A DNA stretch of 64,000 bases. Origin: Dichetophora obliterata. Taxonomy: Eukaryota; Arthropoda; Insecta; Diptera; Sciomyzidae. Positions 44,165-55,000 of this stretch are shown piece by piece (the stretch's first letter is position 1; the number at the start of each line of letters is the position of its first letter). A program made the translations under genes and the position numbers. The notes under the pieces were generated by a model that saw only the letters and a program-made list of their open reading frames with translations, did no database searches and was not told the origin of the DNA. The stretch covers positions 11,211,001 to 11,275,000 of the forward strand of contig OY986436.1 in NCBI GenBank assembly GCA_963920525.1. The letters are read 5' to 3'.

Positions 44165-44490
44165 GTATATTTAAAAAACGAAAATCACGCTCTATAAATC
44201 TTAATATAAATCTTATAAATATTAAAATCGAGCGGCTTCACTGGCTTGGTCATGTTCAGCGCATGAAAGACAATGCTCCAGTGAAGAAAACATTCGATTC
44301 GGTACCCAGCGGCGGTCAACGCAGAAAAGGACGACCGCATCTTCGTTGGAAAGACCAAGAAGAGGACAACCTGACGAAGCTTGGAATTTCCAACTGGCGC
44401 CAGCAAGTGAAAGACAGAAATGGCAGGCTCAAATTCTTACAACATACGGTTGTAGCGCCAACTAAGAAGAAGAAGAAGAAGAAGAAGAAG
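44165..44490 (+). pseudogene. Short 3' fragment of the 36-kb LINE family, with (AAG)n tail
   Basis: A piece matching TKITLYKS is followed, after an internal deletion, by RLHWLGHVQRM through NWRQQVKDR, closely similar to the protein at 36126-37238. It ends GGTTGTAGCGCCAACTAAG running into (AAG)n. The repeated 3' end in both copies defines the family's terminus. Confidence 0.8.
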
Positions 44491-44899
44491 ATATTTAAAA
44501 AACTAAAAAATTAATTATTTTTCATCACTAGAAATAGCTGAAGGCCATAGCAGCCATGGCTTTCTTAACTTGGTTTATAATTTTAATTATAAGCTTCAGT
44601 TTTTATAATAAATAAAAAAATAGTTTTGAAGATACGCTAAAAACAATAAAATAAATTGCTTTTTAAGTAATATTCCACGAGAAAAAATCACATAAAACCC
44701 CTTCCGGGCAAGTTTTGACGTCAAGAACCATATCTTTCTATAAATATATATATTACTAGCTGACCCGGCAAACGTTGTTTTGCCTTCAAATTTTATATGT
44801 ATTAAATGAGGTCTTGAATACCAAAGTACGATATCACTTAATTTACTTAAATTCAACAGGATAGTTTAGGCGTACTGGTGACACGATAAAACAAACATA

Positions 44900-45400
44900 A
44901 AAAAATTAAACTTATCGGAGCAAAATATAAAATCCGAAAAGTAATTCATAATTGAAAGCTAACCATAAATAACGTTTTCTTAAATATCTCAACTCCAATT
45001 CTGCATATGTGGCAAATCGGCCAATAAATAACAATTTCGTAAATAACTAAACTCTAGTAACATCCACCAGGTGAAGTTTTTTGTAAAGTTTGTTTGGTAC
45101 AGACTAATATATATTCTGAATATTGGGTAATCAGACGTAAAATGTGTTTTTTACTATATCAACTGCAGTGCTAGAAAATTTGTTTTCCACATATAAAAAT
45201 ATACGTCCTAAATATAGGACACATCGGGCCATAAATAAAAATTTTGTTGAAGATATGAAGATAAAAAACACATTTGCATGATTATGTTTCGAATTTGAGC
45301 CAAATTGGATCATAAATAAAATTCTTTTGGAATATCTTGACCTCACGCCACGTAAATGCTACAAAAAGATTATTTAAATTGGAGGGTCAAAACAACATAT
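44900..45400 (-). repeat. Degenerate repeats in the Helitron 3' non-coding region
   Basis: Loosely repeated units of roughly 80-110 bp share an (A/C)ATCGG(C/G)C(C/A)ATAAATAA(A/C)AATTT core followed by AAGATAT or similar (near 45006, 45225 and 45300). The repeat is diverged, and boundaries are approximate. Confidence 0.4.
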
Positions 45401-45564
45401 GCTGTTTATATGAGGTAGATAGCTTAAGCTGTTCATAATGTATAAGTTCACCAACATACACACTAAGAAGATAGCAAAAAATACACGGAATTGTATGGGA
45501 ACCCTAGGAACAAATTAAAAATGTATAAAGAAAATGCAAAAGAGTGTTTAAAAGTTAATTACTT

Positions 45565-46421
45565 TTATTGAAGTGCTTTTTGGTGCACAATATTTTTTGT
45601 TTTGCCGTCTGGTGCGTATACGAATAAGTCAGACGGTTTTCCGACGCGTGAGCAAGCCACATATAGTTGTCCATGTGAGAAGCATGGATTTTCCAAATTT
45701 AGTCCACAAACTTGTAGTGATTGTCCCTGCGCCTTGTTGATGGTCATTGCAAAAGCTAGTCGAACTGGAAACTGCAACCGTTTAAATTCGAATGGCATAT
45801 CTGTTGGGATCATAGGAATGCGTGGCAACAGTACATTTTCTCCTTTAAATTGTAGCTTCTATGATATTGTTCATTAATTTTTTTACTGAAAGTCTTGTTC
45901 CGTTGCAAAGTCGTGGTGGATTGATATTTCGAAGAAGAATGATAGGTGCTCCAATTTTTAATACTAAGACGTGAGGCGGCATGCCTGGCAAATCAAGCGA
46001 ATTTAGGAATTCAGTCGGGTAATTTACTACTTCGTCTTGATTAATTACTGTATCGATGGACTTATAAGTTGTTGTCTCACCTGGTATCTTGTTTTGAATA
46101 TTGTAGTTAATGGCATTGACGTCGCTATTTTTAGCTACCAATATAGCTCGTTCACCGAGCCACTGGTGACTTTTGTAGTTCTGTGCGATATTTTCGAAAA
46201 CTTTATGAATCAATTCGTCTGTGGTTTCTGTGATTGTACAAAAGTTTTTTGGCAATGTGATACATTGTAACTCATCGATTGCCAATTTTCCATTTCCAAT
46301 TTCCAACAACTGTTTTGCGAAACATTCAGCGGATGTATCATTTTGTACTTGTACACGCATATTTGTTTTTAAGGTTAATTTTTTTACGTTTCGCCATAAG
46401 AAAGATGATTTGAGACATGCA
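45565..46421 (-). pseudogene. Helitron helicase, C-terminal part
   Basis: Reading from 46421, KSSFLWRNVKKLTLKTNMRV continues the helicase after the nested LINE. Then come RAILVAKNSDVNAINYNIQ and ILLRNINPPRLCNGTRL, and, after a one-base frameshift near 45845, RLAFAMTINKAQGQSLQVC and LYVACSRVGKPSDLFVYA. These are PIF1-type superfamily 1 motifs IV-VI. The stop is at 45565. PIF1-like helicases unwind DNA 5' to 3' during rolling-circle transposition. Confidence 0.85.
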
Positions 46422-47586
46422 ATAACAATAGAGTTCAGCTACTACAGCTTTTTCACACTTTCTCCGCAATAGATCATTTTAAGAACCAATCCAATATGAT
46501 TGAAATAACTCAATGATATCGATAAAAGTGGTCCAATAAAAAACCAAAAGGGAGAAAAATTTACCCACCATAATATGGGTTGGGCTCAGGGACAACACAA
46601 GACATAACAACTAACCATGCGTTTACATAGATCTAATCATACATTAGTTTTCAATCTACTTTTGAGTTGACCTTTCGACAAGTTAACATCAAGCACGTTA
46701 CAGTTGTTAACAAAGGTACTCATGCGATTTAATGGAGCAGTTAACATATAATTTGTTCTACTAAATGGTAAATAAATCAAGTTGTTAGAGTTTCTGCTGC
46801 TTCTACGGTTAGTGTTAAAATTTATAAAAGAAAGAAGCTCTGGAGAGTCGAATACACCAGTTATGAGTTGGTGTAAGTAGACGATATCAGCAGATTTTCT
46901 TCTCTCACTTAAAGATTGCATCTTTAATAATTTTAAACGATCCTCATATGGAGGAAGGTTAAATGTGTCAGTTCCACTCAAGCCTCTTAGAGCAAACCGA
47001 ACAAAACGTTTTTGAATTCTTTCTATACGATCAACATGCACATTGTAATGTGGGGACCATACTTGACTTGCGTACTCCAAGTGAGGACGCACGATTGAAT
47101 AATACAGAGTTGTAGTTGTTATTAAGCTATCAAACTCTTTGGCCCACCGTTTTATAAAACCAAGCATAGAAGACGCTTTTTTACAAATTGTATCAATATG
47201 CATGTTAAACGACAATTTAGAATCCATGCATATACCAAGGTCTTTGACGGTAGTTACACGACTTAAAGCAGTATCTTTAATTTTGTAATCAAAAATAAAA
47301 TTGTTCCTTTTACGCGAAAAGGTCATAGTTTGGCATTTATCTGCATTTAAAAACATGTTATTTTTAGAACACCAAACCTCAAAGGAGTTCAAGTCTGACT
47401 GGAGCAGGTCTGAATTGTCATTAGAATCAATTGTTCTGTATATTTTCATATCATCTGCATAAATAAGCTAATGAGAGTGTTTAATGACGTGGGTAACATC
47501 ATTAATTGCCAAAATAAACAGAAGTGGGCCCAGGTGGCTTCCTTGAGAAACACCCGATTCTGCAACAAATTCAGAAGACAACATTA
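46422..47586 (-). mobile_element. 5'-truncated LINE inserted in the Helitron helicase
   Basis: A 10-bp duplication GAGACATGCA flanks it (46412-46421 and 47587-47596). Upstream the helicase reads DELNACL and downstream KSSFLW, so excision rejoins the frame. The LINE frame is on the minus strand, with its 3' end toward 46422. Confidence 0.85.
46637..47586 (-). pseudogene. LINE reverse transcriptase C-terminal part (CR1/Jockey-like)
   Basis: 47586-47450 gives SGVSQGSHLGPLLFILAIND and, after a stop, LIYADDMKIYRTI (YADD active site). The open frame 46637-47449 continues with NADKCQTMTFSRKRN, VKDLGICMDSKLSFN, IVRPHLEYASQVWSPHYNVH and ERIQKRFVRFALRG. The endonuclease and first RT motifs are missing through 5' truncation. 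Clade is uncertain, within the CR1/Jockey broad group. Confidence 0.8.
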
Positions 47587-48440
47587 GAGACATGCATTAA
47601 GTTCATCAGCGGCTGTTGAGCGTGGTATAATGGGCAGAGTTTGTCGAAAATCACCAGACAATAAAATGACTGCTCCACCAAATAGTTGTACATTCCCTCT
47701 CAAATCTTGTAGTGTACGATGAAGAGCTTCTAATGATTTTTTGTGCGCCATAGTACATTCGTCCCATATAATGAGTTGGCATTTTTGGAGTACTTTACCC
47801 ATTCCAGAATTTTTGCTGATATTGCATGTTGGTGTCTCAATGATTTGGATATTTAATGGCAACTTCAGTGCCGAATGTGCTGTCCGACCACCATCCAAAA
47901 GGGTTGCCGCAATTCCAGATGAGACAATTGCCAGTGCAACATTTTGTTGTGAACGTATACTTGCCAAAATTAATGAAATCAGAAAAGTTTTGCCAGTACC
48001 TCTGGGCGCATCTAAGAAATAAAATCCTCCGTTTTGGTTTGTAATCGCATGCATAATTGTGTCACACGCAATACGTTGTTCTGGAACCAATTTCAGAAGA
48101 TTCGTTTGAACAAATGTAACCAAATCGTCAACATTGAAGTGTCTTTCTCCTTGCAAATCACGATCGAAAAGTTCGTTTGCAGATCGATTCGGCGCATCCA
48201 TTCCTAATTGTAACAGTGATTTGTTAGCGATTGTCAAGCATATGTCCTCAATAGAAACCAATGCCTTATTATAAATGTTTGATGAAAACTGAGTGTTATG
48301 ATTTTGATTCGTTGCAATCAAACGATGAAGGATGTCTTCGCTCATGTAGTCTTTGTATTTTTCCCAAAGATCTTTTGGATTTGATGGTAAACACGTTGTC
48401 AGTATGATTGCAAATAACGTGCGTAACTTGCTGTGGAGGA
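47587..48440 (-). pseudogene. Helitron helicase, N-terminal part
   Basis: The frame contains EQRIACDTIMHAI, the Walker A motif GTGKTFLISLILASI, SSGIAATLLDGGRTAHSALK, the Walker B-type IIWDECTMAHKKSLEAL, and FGGAVILLSGDFRQTLPIIP. These are PIF1 motifs I-III. It is joined to the Rep frame by a one-base frameshift near 48440 and is cut after DELNACL by the nested LINE. Confidence 0.88.
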
Positions 48441-51088
48441 GCAGTATCCGATGCATCCGCTAGCGAAGTGTCCCAATGTGCATCGTTTTCTAGTAAATTT
48501 AATTCTTGGCAAGCTTCCCGATAAGTGGCACATACTTTACCGTTTACTGTTTTCAATTCTTGGAAAGATGTCGGCTCACGTACGTTGATTAAGAGTAATC
48601 GCAAATTAAAGCATTCTGCATTGTTTGGGTGAACAGTGTATAGACGGCCTAACGCGTCGGTCGAATATAAATTGAGATGTCCTTCTACTACTTTACCTTG
48701 TTTCTGACGTTGAAACTTTTTCGCTGTAGCATTCCATGTGTAGTATGTTGGCACTTCAGGGTAAAGTAGCGTCTTTGCAAACATGTCATCTCCACACAAT
48801 GAGAAAAATTGAGTTAACGTTGTTTGGGGTGGTGACAATGCTCTTACGTGTACGTTTTCTGTAGTGAAATACACTCGCTGTCCATTTTCAAGGTGGACCG
48901 ACAAATGAACAACTGTGGGATGTCGTTCATGGATTGGAAATGATAAAATTCGCCATATTGCTTCATTGCTACTAATGTAGCGCCCCAGTTGATATTGGTC
49001 GATTTCATCAATAGACGCGGTTGCATTTACCATTCCAAAAACTGCCATATCGCTTCCTTTGTTGACATACTTACATATATACTTTATCGACTTTACAGAA
49101 TTGCAATATTCAACATTGATGTGTGCTTTATATGTTTTTGATAGTAACGGTGAGTATGGTACCACCCAACGATTATCGACTTCAACATCAATACTTCCTA
49201 CTTTTAAAGTGATTAATTTTCCCCCATCTTCAGTTGATCGTCGACGATAGAGTGGATATCCATCGTTGCCAGTGATAGTTTCGTTAAGTAAGTCTCTTGG
49301 GAATCTTTTCGTGCATTTGCCATCAGACATGCATGGTGAATTGTGGTTGAGTATGCCACATGGACCATGAATCATGTTTTTGGTTACTGTCTGAAATAAG
49401 TCTGGATCAATGTTGACATCTGGTATTTCTGCTGAGATAACTTGGTCAATTTGATCTGGTATTAATTTTTCAACCAACCAAATTAAAATGTGAGCATGTG
49501 GTAATCCTCTCTTTTGCCATTCAATAGAATACATCCAACAGCGTGTCTCTCCAAAAACATAGCTCTTGACAATAAAATCCATTAATGACTTTAATTTTTG
49601 TTTGAATACACGTGCACAAATATCGTGACGGTCTGATGATGATTGGCCAGGCAACGAAAGATCTGTTATTTCAACCCACATAGGATTGCATGTGAAAGTA
49701 ATAAACAAATCTGGCCGACCATATACGCGCACATATGTCATTGCATCTTGTGCATACTCATGCATGTGCCGTGGACTGCCTGTAAATGTAGCCAGTAATA
49801 TAATAACTTTTCCCAAATCATTGGGATTTACATTACCATCGTTAGCAACTGCATCACGTAAATTGATGTACTCTTCGGAACGCAGCTTGGTTTGATTTAA
49901 TCGAATGTAGAGTAGACGTTCGGTTTCGATTTTAGCATACATATCCACAATGTATTGGTGAAACAATTGTCGGCATTTCAAGATATGATGTTCATTGTTG
50001 TCACGGATCATTAATCGGTACGAATAATAGTTCATAGCACTAACTTTCTTGTCTGTTTCTTGGCCTGTTTGTGGATTTAACAATTTGATGTTGAAATGAT
50101 ATCCATCTTCTCCTAGCCAAAATAAAATCGGATATTGCAATGCGTCGTATGAGCGGTGAGTTTCTGAAATTCGTTGAACATTATTATTTCTGCGATGAAG
50201 AATAATATCACGGGAGCTGAATTCTTCGCCAACTATAACGATAGCTACTTCATCAATTGTTGGTGCGTTGTATTGTCGTTCGTGTTGACCAACAGGTGTT
50301 TTGTCTGCTCTAATTATAACTTTATAGTTATCTGTAGGCATTTTTTCAAGGGCAGTTTTGAACAATCGAATTAATTCATTGTATTGATCAAATAGATTTT
50401 GTAAAGCAACAACAATTTCACGTCTAATGTCCGTATTAACTCGACAACGTTGATCAATTTGTTCATCAGTGTTTCCCATGAAATAAATTTGAAGAAATTT
50501 GTAATCTTCGTTTGGCAGTGGTAACAAAGATCCAACACGATGATAAATTTGCCCCTGAATTTTAAACGTTGGCATGTAATTTTCACGCACAATATTTGTT
50601 GCTCCAAACGATGTCATTTGAAAACACGAATTATACTTACGGATGTTTGCCAAAAAATGTTTCGATTCACTTGTATTACCTGATACTAACGTTAATAATG
50701 GTTCGACTGGTGAAAGCAATTCTGGTAATTTCACTTTTCCACTGGCGCAGCACATTCCTGGCGATTCATTTTTAAATTTAAGGGCACTGCAATGCATGCA
50801 TAATTTATCCATTTTTCCAATATCCACACTTGTATGAAGATTGTAATCAAAATTATGATTGTAATTGAAAGCACCACGATTTAAATCAATGCGCAGTGAG
50901 CGTCTGGACCGAGCAGTTCGTACGCGATTGGTTTCCACTCTGGCATCTTTCACACTATCCCCTTCAGATGAACGGGTTTGAGTTATACGTACTCGAATAG
51001 CATTCAGTCTTTCTTCTCTATGAAAATTTGTTTCGGATGAACGAACTTCACACTCAGGGAAATATTGAATTTTGTACACGGCTGCCAT
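48440..51088 (-). pseudogene. Helitron Rep (HUH) part
   Basis: The 930-residue frame has the Helitron-like N-terminal domain with LFITFTCNPMWVEI. The HUH metal site is in WQKRGLPHAHILIWL (His531, His533), and paired tyrosines are in IKYICKYVNKG (Tyr670, Tyr674), the nicking residues. A Cys-rich segment CMHC...CCASGK sits near 97-115. The first residues (MAAVYKIQYFPEC) may not be original, because the N-terminal piece with MPPKR is displaced to 52358-52528. The Rep domain itself looks undamaged. The frame beyond 48440 is out of phase and ends at 48296. Confidence 0.88.
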
Positions 51089-52357
51089 GAAAAATATGAG
51101 GCTGTAGTAGCCATACTAGAGTTATAATATATGAAATGAAGTCACCTTAGCTGAAAGTTTATTGCAAGCACTTTATGTAAGTTCTCATAGCCCTAATTGA
51201 ATATGCAATAATCATACATAAAAAAACAAAAATTATGTTGAGCGTCTTTTGAAAATAAGAGCTGTGGTTACAGTTGTAAAACATTCAGTATTGTGGCTAC
51301 TGCAACCAACTTTTAAATATTGCGTGTAGAGAAACTCTAATACGGCTATTGTAGCCTCAATACGGTTTTCACGCTTTTACTGAAGATACTAAAACCACAA
51401 AAGACAAATTTCTCCATTTCAGTTTTGGCTTTGCAGCGTGCTTGTTGGCAAATATTAAAAAAATTGCTTTTAAAGTTAATCGGTATTTACTTTGATAATC
51501 GCTTTACTTTGATAATAAATATTATGCCTATTGTATTGAAAAAGGCATGGACTATTTTACAATTCCATTGTCTAGGACTATTTGTAAGCATGTTTCAGAT
51601 GCATGCTAATGGTTTGTCGTTTATAATATGCGATTTTTAAAGTTCCATAAAAAAAAAATTTTAAAAAAATTGTTTATAAAGTTCTATGAACAATTAAAAT
51701 TTTATATTCATTTGATCAAAAAAGTAATATTTTTCAAATGATTTGAAATAAAAATTTAAAAAATATTTAAAAATAACACTTTTATTTTGCAAACGGCATT
51801 AAGAAATTGGTGATAACCTTAAAAGCGCAGAGGTAAGTAGCTTAAAAAGAAAAAGTTCTGACAACCTCAACATAAGGATTTATGGCTATCAAAACCGAAT
51901 TCCTCTCACCATTGCAAAAGGCGCTGTTATGACCCCTCCACAATTCGACTGTCAAAACCGAATTCCTCTCACCATCGCAAAACGCGCTATTATGACCCCT
52001 CCACAATTCGGCTGTCAAAGCTGAATTCCTCTCACCATCGCAAAAGGCGCTGTTATGACCCCTCTACAATTCGGCTGTCAAAACCAAATTCCTCTCACCA
52101 TCGTAAAAGGCGCTGTTATGACCCCTCTACAATTCGGCTGCCAAAACCGAATTCCTCTCACCATCGCAAAAGGCGCAGTTATGACCTCTCCACAATTCGG
52201 CTATCAAAACCGAATTCCTCTCACCATTAAAAGTTCTTACAACTTTCTGTGAGGTTGTCAAAACCGGAAGAGCATCTCTTAAACAGGAATCTAACAGCCC
52301 TTATGGAAGTTGTCAGAGCCTCGCATATTAAATTTTTTGAGAACCGTAATATTACGG
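51089..52357. other. Interruption between the Helitron N-terminal piece and Rep
   Basis: About 1.2 kb of AT-rich DNA separates two parts of what is normally one Helitron protein. It contains scattered GGCTACTACAGCC-like inverted motifs (51105, 51340) and the 63-bp minisatellite. It is probably a later insertion, but ends and target duplication could not be fixed; a retained intron is less likely. Confidence 0.45.
51890..52235. repeat. 63-bp minisatellite, about 5.5 copies
   Basis: Units run from ATGACCCCTC to the next, 63 bp apart, near 51930, 51993, 52056, 52119 and 52182. Each contains CCGAATTCCTCTCACCATCG and GGCGCTGTTATGACC. The period is a multiple of three, so one frame reads as a 21-residue repeat (MTPLQFGCQNRIPLTIAKGAV), but a stop in the second unit and lack of context make coding unlikely. 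Confidence 0.9.
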
Positions 52358-52528
52358 CTAGAAGAAGCGAAGTTTTGATAGCATCGCCAGTTCTGTGAGT
52401 GCAGCATTGGATACTCGAAGTGTTTGTAATCTTACTTGCCGTTGCTCGTCGGTTTCTGAAGCCCGTGATATTTTCTTTCTTTTTGCTTGAGATGTAGATC
52501 GGCCAATTGATATTCTTTTTGGTGGCAT
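52358..52528 (-). pseudogene. Helitron protein N-terminal piece
   Basis: MPPKRISIGRSTSQAKRKK and ASETDEQRQVRLQTLRVSNAA are the basic, RAxETxEQRxxRL-type N-terminus common to insect Helitron proteins. The Rep frame at 51088 has the matching follow-on (SSETNFHREERLNAIRV). The pieces are now separated by 51089-52357. Confidence 0.65.
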
Positions 52529-52845
52529 AATAAAAAATACTGTTTTCTTGATATCCAATAAATTATAATAATAATTCAAAAATTTGTCATAAACTACAAA
52601 AAATTCCGGGTATGTCAAGACGACTTAAAATACACTGAGAGAATTCTTTGCATCCTATCAATGAATTTTTGCATTAGATTTATGAAATCTCACTGGAACT
52701 CGTCCATTGAAACTTTTCATTAAATTAATGAAGTTTTTTATAAAAGTAAATGAAAAATTTCATGCTATTTATTAAAAATTTCATACGACTAATGAAAAAG
52801 TTTGATTAAAAACAGTTTATAGATGAATTAGTCCTTTGAAATGTA

Positions 52846-53460
52846 TTAATTAATTTTTGAGATAAGAGCAGTATCAGCCGCATCAATGGTTGAATTTTCT
52901 TTATTCGATGAAACGCTGTTTACTGAAGTTTCAATGTCAATACTAATTAATTCCGCAATTTCATCTTCTTCTTTATTAGTACTTGAGAATGGGTCTTCTT
53001 CTTTATTAGAACTTGAGAATGGGTCTTGTATTGATTAATTGACAGAAGTACTTAGCGAAATTTTTTCTTGGAATTCCTTTGATTTTTGCAAAGCTTTTTC
53101 AATTCTTAGTTTGCGCTCCAAATAATGTTTTGTTTCTAGACCACAAATTTTGCAGTAATTAAATTTAGCCGACACAATAATTAGGGAATCACATTCAATA
53201 CACCGACTGTTGGTATTAGATGATGATGAATATCTGACCATTATTTGATTGTTGCAGGTTTCGCATGACTCATTTTTTTTGCAGAGCTCTTCCAGGCATC
53301 CATTGACCACAGAAATGGCAATGTTTGCCCATTCCTTTTGCCTGTATGATTTTCGGCATTTTCGGCAACCACAAATTGTTTTGTTTAAAAAGTTAATATA
53401 TTTTTTGTCTCTTGAAGTATGACAAAATAATGTGAAATGTCTTTTCGTTTTTTTATGTTT
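52846..53460 (-). pseudogene. Cysteine-rich frame carried in the Helitron, unidentified
   Basis: One minus-strand frame is open from 53460 to 52846 except for a single TAA at 53035-53037. It has paired cysteines: CGCRKC, then CETCN, CIECD and CKICG, spaced like a zinc ribbon. A helical KLRIEKALQKSKEFQEK follows, then a repeated acidic DPFSS(S/T)NKEED. The first in-frame ATG is well inside, so a start or 5' exon is missing. It lies upstream of the Rep N-terminus on the same strand, within the Helitron ends. Helitrons often capture host gene pieces; that is one explanation, an accessory Helitron protein is another. I do not recognise the family. Confidence 0.5.
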
Positions 53461-53799
53461 TCAAAGTACAGTGCCAGACTAAACTTTTCATTTGTTTCAA
53501 TGTTCTAAATACTACTACTAATGATCTTAATTACACCAAAAGATATTAAAAACCAACAAATAATGCTTATTTGCTGCAGCATTGAAATGAAAAAGTTAAA
53601 TATTTATAAAAATATTTGGAAAGAAAAAAACGCGTTTTTCGCGTTTTACTATTTTTGTCAAATTATAAGCAATTATAAGTTTTATAAGCAAACATTTAAA
53701 TATTTGCAAAAAAAATAAAACGCATTTTTCCCGTTTTCATTTTTTATTGTCTAATAAGTTAAACTCTTGCAAAAATATTACCTTTAGCCTCTTTGTCCA

Positions 53800-54075
53800 A
53801 TTCCGCCCATATTTGCAGCAAAACTTCGAAAATTTACAACAAACCGATATACCAAATTTTGTTGAAATACCGTTAATAGGAGAAGAATTAATTGAGTTTT
53901 TATTAATGATTTGTATAAGAGGTACCACGCCCCTCTGTACAATCCCGCCCATATTTGCAGCATAACTTCGAAAATTCACACCAAAGCGACAAACAAAATT
54001 TTGTTGAAATACCGGTAATAGAAAGCGAAATAATTGAGTTTTTTATGCGATTTGTATGGGAGGTACCACGCCCCT
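53800..54075 (-). repeat. Tandem duplication in the Helitron 5' region
   Basis: Two ~135-bp units share GGGGCGTGGTACCTC, CAACAAAATTT, AATTTTCGAAGTT and GCTGCAAATATGGGCGG on the minus strand. They differ by scattered substitutions. Confidence 0.75.
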
Positions 54076-54216
54076 TTGTCCGAGCAAATATTTTTTGAGC
54101 CATAAACCACCTCGGACGTCCTGAGAAGACCCTACCAAAGTTTCATCATAATCTGATCAGTGGTTTAGGAGCGCATCGAGGACATACAAACACACATTCA
54201 TTTTTATATATTTAGA

Positions 54217-54493
54217 TTGCATACTATTTTGAAAAATTTGAAAAGATAGTTTTTGATGTTTAATTTTATGCCTGCTAAAGTTTTCAGCTTTTATGCACTA
54301 AAAACTACTTTTTAAAAAAAAAATCACATAAAATTTATTTGTTTTAGTAACAAAAAAATTACGGTTTAAGAAACATTAAATATCATGTTTTATTATATAT
54401 TCATTTCAATTAGAATCTCCCCTGCAAACCATATGAGCTCTTTAAGACTCTTTTATGACTTATTTGAAGCTTTTATGACTCATTATGACTCAT
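54217..54493. other. DNA between Helitron and Jockey-like LINE
   Basis: AT-rich, with TTTTATGACT-like words from 54440 to 54490 that recur right of the LINE at 59797-60750. The LINE therefore inserted into this repeat-like region. Confidence 0.5.
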
Positions 54494-55000
54494 CGTGAGC
54501 CCTCAATTTCAATTTATTTCAATTTCAATTTCAATTTCAATTTATTGAGACTTTTTTTTTTAATAATGACAAAAGTGTAATACGGTACAATGTTTTATGC
54601 TATACATATTAAAGTTTTTAGACTATAATGTTTTATCTAAAATTTATATGACTAAACAAGGGATACAAGCTTCTTGCTTCGATATAATAGTTGATTACAA
54701 CAGGATTGCTGTTAGCGTTTGTTTGAATTAGAATTTATGAGTTTTGCTCAATACTCAAAATTGGCTTTTGGAGAAAATAATTTCCGTAACTTAAAGCTAA
54801 CTATATACATTTGTTTTCTTAAAAATAAATAACCAACCAACAATAAAATACAAAAAGACGTATTTTTACTAAAATATCGTTAAGGGGAAATTTAACTATA
54901 TGATTGACACACTTATATGAAAAATCTTTAAAGTAAATTAAAATATTAAATTATTATGTACTATCAATATAAATCAATATAATTAAAGTATAATATAATG

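Larger units (their letters stand above)
44756..54216 (-). mobile_element. Helitron, 9.46 kb, with Rep/helicase genes and nested insertions
   Basis: On the minus strand the 5' end is A^TCTAAATATATAAAAATG at 54216, and the 3' end is GGGTCAGCTAG^T at 44756. A hairpin just before it pairs GGCAAA with TTTGCC. Insertion between A and T without duplication is the Helitron rule. Rep, helicase and N-terminal pieces lie in order on the same strand. The coding region is broken by a LINE (46422-47586), two frameshifts and a ~1.2-kb interruption with a minisatellite, so it is no longer autonomous. Confidence 0.9.

Noticed and set aside
51890..52235. A CRISPR-like array
   Set aside because: The units are contiguous tandem repeats without unique spacers, in a eukaryotic transposon context.
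52055..52252. A repeat protein encoded by the 63-bp minisatellite
   Set aside because: Frame exists only because the period is a multiple of three; an upstream unit has a stop and there is no start or flanking coding sequence.
51089..52357. A spliceosomal intron in the Helitron gene
   Set aside because: It is over 1.2 kb, lacks convincing splice sites at both ends, and contains a minisatellite; an insertion is more likely.
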